Of a DNA stretch of 64,000 nucleotides, positions 57,942-64,000 are shown in pieces (position 1 is the first letter of the stretch; every line of letters begins with the position of its first letter). This stretch comes from Halomonas ramblicola (GTDB taxonomy: Bacteria > Pseudomonadota > Gammaproteobacteria > Pseudomonadales > Halomonadaceae). The notes below the pieces were generated by a model. The model did not search any database. It was not told the origin of the DNA and saw nothing but the letters and a program-made list of their open reading frames with translations. The position numbers and the translations under genes were made by a program. The stretch lies in contig NZ_JAUFPL010000028.1 of the NCBI RefSeq assembly GCF_030409215.1, positions 498,519 through 562,518 of the forward strand, in the 5' to 3' direction.

Positions 57942-58029
57942 CCATGGTGCAAAGCCTGTCGACACTCACCAGCCCCCACCACAAGGGGGATCGCGCCGGA
58001 ACCCGCACCGCCATGGTGCAGAGCACCAT
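57942..58029. promoter_or_regulatory. Shared palindromic sites between sdh and gltA promoters
   Basis: A perfect dyad, ATGGTGC-AGA-GCACCAT, is at 58013-58029. Its left half and neighbours recur as a direct repeat: CCATGGTGCAAAGC (57942-57955) and CCATGGTGCAGAGC (58011-58024), one mismatch, 69 bp apart. Both sites lie between the divergent promoters, so one regulator could control both TCA operons. The regulator is unknown. Confidence 0.45.
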
Positions 58030-58092
58030 TTCTTGTACACTGTGTGTCCACGCTGTTCCGCCACGTACAACAGTCCGGTCGCCATGGGCTAA

Positions 58093-58120
58093 TTGACAAT
58101 CGCGGGAACGCTTCTATAGT
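58093..58120 (+). promoter_or_regulatory. Sigma-70 promoter of gltA
   Basis: A perfect TTGACA (58093-58098) and TATAGT (58115-58120) are separated by 16 bp. Transcription would start near 58127, giving a leader of about 80 bases that ends in a strong GAGAGGAGG ribosome site. Confidence 0.88.
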
Positions 58121-58209
58121 GGGCGAACCTTTTCGCCGGCATCCCCCGCGAACCTGCTCCAAGAAATAACGACTTATCGCCCTATCACGAACTCGAGAGG
58201 AGGCCTCCC

Positions 58210-59496
<1,287 letters not shown>

Positions 59497-59520
59497 GCCG
59501 GCAGGCGAGGCATCGCGATC

Positions 59521-59552
59521 CGCAGGAAGCCGCCCCCGGGCGGCTTCCTGCG
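59521..59552 (+). terminator. Hairpin terminator of gltA
   Basis: CGCAGGAAGCCGCCC and GGGCGGCTTCCTGCG form a perfect 15-bp stem separated by CC, 25 bp after the stop. Only two T residues follow. Confidence 0.7.
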
Positions 59553-59602
59553 TTCCGGGGCGCCTGATCGGGCCCCTCCCCCAACGCTACAAGGAGCCAT
59601 AG

Positions 59603-60493
59603 ATGAGCCAGGAGATCTCCACCGTCGCCTTCATCGGCCTGGGCGTGATGGGCTACCCCATGGCCGGCCACCTGGCCCGCGCCGGCCTCGAGGTGCGCGT
59701 CTACAACCGCACCGAGGCCCGCGCCGAGGCCTGGGCCGCCGAGCACGGCGGCAGCCACCACCCCAGCCCGCGCGAGGCCGCCTCCGGCGCCGACCTGGTG
59801 CTGGTGTGCGTGGGCAACGACGACGACGTGCGTCAGGTCACCAGCGGCGCGGACGGCGCCCTGCATGGCATGGCCGAGGGCAGCCTGCTGGTGGACCACA
59901 CCACGGCCTCGGCCGACCTGGCCGAGGAGCTGGACGCCGCCTGCCGCGAGCGCGGCGTCGACTTCCTGGACGCCCCGGTGTCCGGCGGCCAGCAGGGTGC
60001 CGAGAACGGCGCCCTGACCATCATGTGCGGCGGCGAGCCGACCGCCTTCGCCCGCGTTGAGCCGCTGCTCGGCCACTACGGCCGCGCCGTGACCCTGCTG
60101 GGCCCCGCCGGCAGCGGCCAGCTCACCAAGATGGTCAACCAGATCTGTATCGCCGGTCTCGTCCAGGGCCTGGCCGAGGGACTGCACTTCGCCGAGCAGG
60201 CCGGTCTGGACCAACAACGCGTGATCGAGGTGCTCGCCCAGGGCGCCGCCGGCTCCTGGCAGATGGAGAACCGCCACAGGACCATGATCGCCGACCAGTA
60301 CGACCACGGCTTCGCAGTGGACTGGATGCGCAAGGACCTGGGGATATGCCTGGAGCAGGCGCGCCGCCTGCAGGCCCGGCTGCCGGTCACCGCCCTGGTG
60401 GACCAGTTCTACGCCGATGTCCAGGTGATGGGTGGCGGTCGCTGGGACACCTCCTCCCTGCTGCGTCGCCTGCGTGCCGTCGGCACGCCCTGA
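59603..60493 (+). CDS. 3-Hydroxyisobutyrate dehydrogenase-family oxidoreductase
   Basis: A 296-residue beta-hydroxyacid dehydrogenase. The Rossmann motif GLGVMG is at 12-17, the family block DAPVSGGQQGAENGALTIMCGG at about 123-144 and the catalytic Lys176 in GSGQLTKMVNQ. Relatives act on 3-hydroxyisobutyrate, tartronate semialdehyde or succinate semialdehyde; the substrate cannot be chosen from sequence. AAGGAG precedes the ATG. It is a separate unit, with gltA's hairpin before it and its own terminator after it. Confidence 0.88.
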   Translation: MSQEISTVAFIGLGVMGYPMAGHLARAGLEVRVYNRTEARAEAWAAEHGGSHHPSPREAASGADLVLVCVGNDDDVRQVTSGADGALHGMAEGSLLVDHTTASADLAEELDAACRERGVDFLDAPVSGGQQGAENGALTIMCGGEPTAFARVEPLLGHYGRAVTLLGPAGSGQLTKMVNQICIAGLVQGLAEGLHFAEQAGLDQQRVIEVLAQGAAGSWQMENRHRTMIADQYDHGFAVDWMRKDLGICLEQARRLQARLPVTALVDQFYADVQVMGGGRWDTSSLLRRLRAVGTP

Positions 60494-60502
60494 ACGCCTC
60501 TC

Positions 60503-60540
60503 GGCGGGCGCCACCCGGATGGCGCCCGCCCTCCTCTTTT
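60503..60540 (+). terminator. Intrinsic terminator of the dehydrogenase gene
   Basis: GGCGGGCGCCA (60503-60513) and TGGCGCCCGCC (60520-60530) form a perfect 11-bp stem, followed by CTCCTCTTTT. Confidence 0.85.
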
Positions 60541-60930
60541 CCCCTCGTTTCGAGTACCAGCGGTCTCACCCCTGAGGGATGGTATTTCTCAAACTCTGGA
60601 GATGACGCCCCTCCTTCCCGGCGTCCTCCACCGTTTTCCACACATTCTGTGGATAAGCCTGTTCACAACCGCTAGAAAAGGTCGTCGAATCGCCATGATC
60701 AGGGGCTTCGGCTTAAATTGATCAATTTTTGTTCTTCTCTAACTCATTGATAAAAAAGGAATTAAAGAAAAACCCCGTGCTCGCCGGCAGTTGCACGCCG
60801 GCTGTGCACAAGGCAACCGGCGGAACCATGCCTGGTGGACAAGTCAAGGGGGTTTCGCGCCGATTCGCGGACAAGGGAGGCGCTGGACGGGCGGCAGTGT
60901 CAACGGTAGACATCGCCCGCCCCGAAAGAC
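60541..60930. other. Convergent intergenic region with DnaA boxes and an AT-rich tract
   Basis: No gene is supported. A perfect DnaA box, TGTGGATAA (60648-60656, inverse TTATCCACA), lies beside a one-mismatch box, TTTTCCACA (60634-60642). Weaker boxes are TGTGCACAA (60803-60811) and GGTGGACAA (60834-60842). A strongly AT-rich tract runs 60711-60772 and contains the perfect 14-bp palindrome AAATTGATCAATTT (60715-60728). Transcription from both sides ends here, so it is not an ordinary promoter. It could be a DnaA-binding or origin-like site; that is unproven. Confidence 0.5.
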
Positions 60931-60933
60931 GAA

Positions 60934-60955
60934 GGGGCACCCGCGAGGGTGCCCC
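60934..60955 (-). terminator. Terminator of the tRNA transcript
   Basis: GGGGCACCC (60934-60942) and GGGTGCCCC (60947-60955) form a perfect 9-bp stem with a 4-base loop; read leftward it is followed by TTCGTCTTTC. It lies 36 bp past tRNA-Glu. Confidence 0.75.
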
Positions 60956-60990
60956 TGTCGTGCCCGCCGCCGAGGCGGCGGGCGAGGAGA

Positions 60991-61066
60991 TGGCGTCCCA
61001 TAGGGGGTTCGAACCCCTGTTACCGCCGTGAAAGGGCGGTGTCCTAGGCCACTAGACGAATGGGAC
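60991..61066 (-). tRNA. tRNA-Glu (anticodon TTC)
   Basis: A 76-base cloverleaf on the minus strand with acceptor stem GTCCCAT/ATGGGAC, discriminator G and encoded CCA (60991-60993). The anticodon loop CTTTCAC gives TTC, read as Glu. The T-loop GGTTCGAACC is intact. It follows tRNA-Ala by 21 bp and gltX upstream, probably in one transcript. Its U34 is a target of MnmA, also encoded in this window. Confidence 0.97.
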
Positions 61067-61087
61067 GGATGTCGTTCCGGCGATGAT

Positions 61088-61163
61088 TGGTGGAGCCTAG
61101 CGGGATCGAACCGCTGACCTCAACACTGCCAGTGTTGCGCTCTCCCAGCTGAGCTAAGGCCCC
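61088..61163 (-). tRNA. tRNA-Ala (anticodon GGC)
   Basis: A 76-base cloverleaf on the minus strand: acceptor GGGGCCT paired with AGGCTCC (one G-U), encoded CCA (61088-61090), anticodon loop CTGGCAG giving GGC, and T-loop GGTTCGATCC. The G3-U70 pair that marks alanine tRNAs is present. It lies between gltX and tRNA-Glu. Confidence 0.97.
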
Positions 61164-61221
61164 ACGCGCCGTGAAGACGAGGCGTATGTTACTGATCCGC
61201 CCAGGGTTCGTCAACAGTTTT

Positions 61222-62700
61222 TCAGAGCTCCCGATATTCCTTCTCGAAGCGCTTGGCCTGCTTCTTGGAGACTCCGCCCAGCACCCCGATGGCGTGGCGC
61301 AGGCGGGCCCGGGTCATGTCCGAGCCGAGGATCGCCATGGCGTCCATCACCGAGGTGCTGGAGGGCGAACCGGTGATGGCGATGAACACCGGGGCCAGGA
61401 AGTCCTTCATCTTGAGCCCGAAGTGGCCGGCGAGCGCCTTGACCTCGGCCAGCAGGGCCTCCTTGTGCCAGGACGGCAGCGGCTCGAAGCGCCACACCAG
61501 GAACTGCAACAGCTTGAGCAGGTCCTCGCGCTCCAGCTTGACGGCATCGAAGCTCGTCTCGTCGATCTGCGGCAGACCCGAGAAGAAGTGGCCGGCCAGC
61601 GGCACCACATCGGCGAGGGTCTCCACCCGCGGGCGCACCTGGGGCAGGATCTCGCGCACGTACTGCTCGTTGAAGGCCCATTCCCTCAGTGCCTGCAGGA
61701 AGGCCTCGTCGTCGAGTTCCTCGCGAATATAAAGGCCGTTGAGCCAGGTGAGCTTCTCCAGGTCGAACACCGGCCCGCCCAGCGACACGCGCTGGATGTC
61801 GAAGTGGGCCATCATCTCGGCGAGCGAGAACTTCTCGCGCTCGTCGGGCATCGACCAGCCCATGCGTCCCAGGTAGTTGGTCACCGCCTGGGGCAGGTAG
61901 CCCATGCGCCGATAGTAGTTGATGGAGGTGGGATTCTTGCGCTTGGAGAGCTTCGACTTGTCGGGATTGCGCAGCAGCGGCATATGGCAGAGCTGCGGCA
62001 TCTCCCAGCCGAAGTACTCGTAGAGCAGTTGGTGCTTGGGTGCCGAGTTGATCCACTCCTCACCGCGCAGCACATGGGTGATGCCCATCAGGTGGTCGTC
62101 CACCACGTTGGCCAGGTGGTAGGTGGGCATGCCGTCGGACTTGAGCAGGATCTGGGCGTCCACCTGGGCCCAGTCGACCTCGATGCGGCCGCGCAGCATG
62201 TCCTGCACCACGCAGGCACCGCTGGCCGGCACCTTCATGCGCACCACATGGGGCCAGCCCTCGCGCTCGCGGCGCGCCTGTTCTTCCTCGGGCAGCGCCA
62301 GGTCGGCGGGCTTCAGCGCCAGGTGCATGCCGGCGGCCTTGCGCGCCTCGCGCAGCGCGTCGAGCTCCTCGCTGGTGCGGTAGCAACGGAAGGCGTGCCC
62401 CGCCTCGATCAGGCGGCGGGCATGGTCGGCGTAGATCTCGCCCCGCTCGCTCTGGCGGTAGGGCCCGTGGGGACCGCCCACGTCGGGGCCCTCGTCCCAC
62501 TCCAGCCCCAGCCAGCGTAGCGAGTCGAGGATCATCTGCTCCGACTCGGCCGTGGAGCGCACCCGGTCGGTATCCTCGATGCGCAGGATGAACTGGCCAT
62601 CGTGCTGGCGGGCGAAGCAGAGGTTGAACAGCGCGATATAGGCGGTGCCGACGTGGGGGTCGCCGGTCGGTGACGGCGCGATACGCGTGCGTACGGTCAT
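61222..62700 (-). CDS. gltX: Glutamyl-tRNA synthetase GltX
   Basis: A 492-residue class I synthetase that charges tRNA-Glu. The HIGH-type motif is HVGT (16-19, in [11 protein letters not shown]) and the KMSKS-type loop KLSKR (250-254). ATG at 62700 is set by homology, although the frame is open 25 codons farther. Downstream on the same strand are tRNA-Ala(GGC) and tRNA-Glu(TTC), its own substrate. Confidence 0.96.
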   Translation of the reverse strand: MTVRTRIAPSPTGDPHVGTAYIALFNLCFARQHDGQFILRIEDTDRVRSTAESEQMILDSLRWLGLEWDEGPDVGGPHGPYRQSERGEIYADHARRLIEAGHAFRCYRTSEELDALREARKAAGMHLALKPADLALPEEEQARREREGWPHVVRMKVPASGACVVQDMLRGRIEVDWAQVDAQILLKSDGMPTYHLANVVDDHLMGITHVLRGEEWINSAPKHQLLYEYFGWEMPQLCHMPLLRNPDKSKLSKRKNPTSINYYRRMGYLPQAVTNYLGRMGWSMPDEREKFSLAEMMAHFDIQRVSLGGPVFDLEKLTWLNGLYIREELDDEAFLQALREWAFNEQYVREILPQVRPRVETLADVVPLAGHFFSGLPQIDETSFDAVKLEREDLLKLLQFLVWRFEPLPSWHKEALLAEVKALAGHFGLKMKDFLAPVFIAITGSPSSTSVMDAMAILGSDMTRARLRHAIGVLGGVSKKQAKRFEKEYREL

Positions 62701-62881
62701 GTCGTTGCGGTGTCCCGGAGCCGTGGGTGGATGAATGGCGGCATTATACGCACCCGATACGGCCGGGGCAGCCACGGCAGGGAATCATCCGCATCACACG
62801 GGGTCAATGTCTGGCGATCACGCAAGGAGAAAGCGGCGGCGCAGGATCAGCGTTGATGCGCGTTGTTGCACACTCTACATC

Positions 62882-62906
62882 GATCACCGATCATCGCGGA
62901 TCACAA
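62882..62906. promoter_or_regulatory. Clustered GATCA repeats before the XRE gene
   Basis: GATCA occurs at 62882, 62889 and 62899, 35-59 bp before the regulator's start, within an AT-richer stretch. The segment ATCGATCACCGATCAT has partial dyad symmetry. This is a plausible autoregulatory operator. The rest of the gltX-XRE gap (62701-62940) shows no gene or clear promoter. Confidence 0.35.
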
Positions 62907-62940
62907 TACAAACCGAAATGAGAGTCGACAGGATGGAGAA

Positions 62941-63531
62941 ATGGATTCACTAGGCCCGCGCATCAAGGAGCTCCGGCAGGAGGCCCACCTCAACAAGGCC
63001 GCCCTGGCACGCCGGGTCGGCGTCTCCGACGTCACCATCTCCTACTGGGAGTCGGGGGCCATCAAGCAGATCGGGCACGAGCGCCTGGTCGCGCTGGCCG
63101 AGGCGCTGGGCTGCCCGCTCTCGCGGCTGCTGGAGGGAGAACAGAGCGGCCGCGCCTCCCCCCTCTACCTGCGCCGCTACCCGCCGGCGCCCTGGCAGGA
63201 TCGTCATGCCGGACGCATCGACCTGACCTTCGAGCTGGTCCCCGATCTGGAGTGGGAAGGCGACTGCTTCCTGGTCACGCCGGCCCCCGACGAATCCTTC
63301 GACTTCCTGTCCCCGGGTGACCTGGTGGCGCTGGCGCCCAGCGAGATCTTCCGCCAGCCCGGTCTCTACCTGATCGAACAGGCTGGCGAACATCGGGTGC
63401 GGTACGTCACCCAGGCCACCGACGGCGCCCTGCAATTCGCCCGTCAGGGCAGCGAGGAGATCACCGGCTACACCCCCGACACCAAGTTGCTCGGCAAGCT
63501 GCTGGCCCGCTGGCAGGCCACCCCCTTCTAG
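62941..63531 (+). CDS. XRE-family regulator with a degenerate S24-like domain
   Basis: A 196-residue repressor-like protein. A helix-turn-helix of the Cro/CI type spans about 5-60 (ALARRVGVSDVTISYWESG). The C-terminal part (about 92-190) resembles the LexA/CI S24 fold: ESF at 118-120 then SPGDLVAL in place of DSMxP..GDLV, and GLYLIEQAGEHRVRYV where S24 peptidases have the catalytic lysine. Arg or Val stands at that lysine, so autocleavage is doubtful. GGAG precedes the ATG. Targets unknown. Confidence 0.82.
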   Translation: MDSLGPRIKELRQEAHLNKAALARRVGVSDVTISYWESGAIKQIGHERLVALAEALGCPLSRLLEGEQSGRASPLYLRRYPPAPWQDRHAGRIDLTFELVPDLEWEGDCFLVTPAPDESFDFLSPGDLVALAPSEIFRQPGLYLIEQAGEHRVRYVTQATDGALQFARQGSEEITGYTPDTKLLGKLLARWQATPF

Positions 63532-63533
63532 GC

Positions 63534-63603
63534 GCCTGTCGGGCTCGACGCTGATCCGCTACGCGCCCCGGTCTCCCGCAACGATCGGTCTAATCCGACA
63601 GGC
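63534..63603. repeat. Long-loop inverted repeat between convergent genes
   Basis: GCCTGTCGG (63534-63542) and CCGACAGGC (63595-63603) are perfect 9-bp inverse arms 52 bp apart, just after the XRE stop and before the stop of the edge gene. The same CCTGTCGG/CCGACAGG arms occur at 16745-16782. Confidence 0.55.
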
Positions 63604-63612
63604 TCCTGGCGG

Positions 63613-64000
63613 CTATTCCACCTCCAGCACCTCGGCCTGGTCATTGGTACGGCGCGGCTCGCTGCCCACCAGGAAGCGCCGCGAGGCGCTGGCCACCTGG
63701 CCCAGCCCGTGCTGGGAACCGCCCACCAGGGGGCCGCTGAGGTGTTCTCCCTGCTCGCCGATGCGCCGGCGCACGGCCTCGGGCTGGACGGTGGCCTCGG
63801 GCAGGTTCACGGTGATGCGATAACCGCCATCCGGGAAGCCGCTGCCCGGGCCCAGCGGACCGACCCGGAAGCGCCCCTCCGCCAGTGTCGTGCGCTGCTG
63901 CCAGCGCACGCCGCTGAGCTCACGCTCCACCACCACGCGCAGGCGCGCCCCTTCGGGCAGGTTGCTCTGTCCCTCCACCACCAGGCGGCGATCGCTGCTC
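63613..64000 (-). CDS. Hypothetical protein (N-terminus beyond the window)
   Basis: The leftward frame is open to the right edge and ends at 63613. About 129 C-terminal residues are visible. The part beginning VVEGQSNLPEGARLRV and later GYRITVNLPEA suggests a beta-sandwich-like extracytoplasmic domain, and a C-terminal part is rich in Gly, Arg and Ser. No family is recognised. A valine (GTG) at 63981 could be taken as a start, but coding similarity in style continues upstream, so I treat it as truncated. Confidence 0.6.
   Translation of the reverse strand, partial: SSDRRLVVEGQSNLPEGARLRVVVERELSGVRWQQRTTLAEGRFRVGPLGPGSGFPDGGYRITVNLPEATVQPEAVRRRIGEQGEHLSGPLVGGSQHGLGQVASASRRFLVGSEPRRTNDQAEVLEVE

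Noticed and set aside
55363..58092. 909-codon plus-strand frame opposite sdhA-sdhC and the sdh promoter
   Set aside because: Covers three certain genes and their promoter; low-complexity product.
60729..61031. 100-codon plus-strand frame in the AT-rich region
   Set aside because: Its end runs antisense through tRNA-Glu and the tRNA terminator, and it has no ribosome site.
60541..61163. Possible integrated element at the tRNA genes
   Set aside because: No integrase, no duplicated tRNA 3' end and no foreign genes are visible; the AT-rich tract alone is not enough.

Overview
The window reads as a contiguous piece of chromosome from a high-GC (roughly two-thirds G+C) gammaproteobacterium, most probably a halomonad (Halomonas or a close relative). 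This is inferred from gene order and protein type, not from a database search. The order nudJ-mnmA-hflD-purB, a 530-residue Pseudomonas-type isocitrate lyase, divergent gltA and sdhCDAB-sucAB-lpd-sucCD, a Pseudomonas-type nag/PTS cluster, siaABCD and gltX followed by tRNA-Ala and tRNA-Glu all fit. Proteins are rich in Asp and Glu, as expected for a moderate halophile. I see no prophage, plasmid, CRISPR array, restriction or toxin system.

Layout. 1-5.7 kb: the tRNA-modification/purine block (nudJ, mnmA, hflD, purB) with a ribosomal oxygenase (roxA) and an acetyltransferase; its gaps hold heptamer arrays, a MITE-like element and an intergenic repeat. 6-7.6 kb: aceA. 7.7-16.6 kb: envelope and stress genes (SlyB, SlyD, a CDP-alcohol phosphatidyltransferase coupled to a membrane-disulfide-reductase fusion, periplasmic MsrA, a YnfM-type exporter with its divergent LysR regulator, an NlpC/P60 lipoprotein). 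17-19.5 kb: a large protein with repeated DUF1266-like segments. 19.6-22.4 kb: gabD-gabT. 22.6-28.6 kb: small hypothetical and membrane proteins, an MFS carrier, ycjX-ycjF and a universal stress protein. 28.6-36.7 kb: an N-acetylglucosamine operon (nagR-nagA-nagB-II-EIIA/HPr/EI-nagE) read leftward behind an array of five 11-bp repeats. 36.9-40.1 kb: rnb, an M48 peptidase lipoprotein and YbjQ. 40.3-44.1 kb: the siaABCD c-di-GMP signalling operon. 44.3-46 kb: a sodium:solute symporter. 46.2-59.5 kb: the TCA cluster, with sdhCDAB-sucAB-lpd-sucCD leftward and gltA rightward from one regulatory region. 59.6-64 kb: a hydroxyisobutyrate-dehydrogenase-type enzyme, an AT-rich DnaA-box region, two tRNAs, gltX, an XRE regulator and a gene cut by the window edge.

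How the genes work together. Central carbon flow dominates: citrate synthase, 2-oxoglutarate dehydrogenase, succinyl-CoA synthetase and succinate dehydrogenase form the oxidative cycle, isocitrate lyase opens the glyoxylate bypass, and GabD/GabT feed GABA carbon into succinate. The nag operon brings N-acetylglucosamine in as its 6-phosphate and converts it to fructose 6-phosphate, with all general PTS functions supplied by one fused protein. SiaABCD links an extracellular signal to c-di-GMP synthesis.

No wholly new system is evident. The most interesting features are non-coding: the 11-bp-periodic operator array before nagR, three dispersed copies of a GC-rich repeat, heptamer arrays that begin at stop codons, a 160-bp MITE-like element directly before purB, a DnaA-box/AT-rich region next to the tRNAs, and palindromes between sdh and gltA. 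Unusual proteins include the VTT-reductase fusion, an EIIB duplicate without its cysteine, a two-lipoyl E2 and an XRE regulator with a degenerate S24-like domain.
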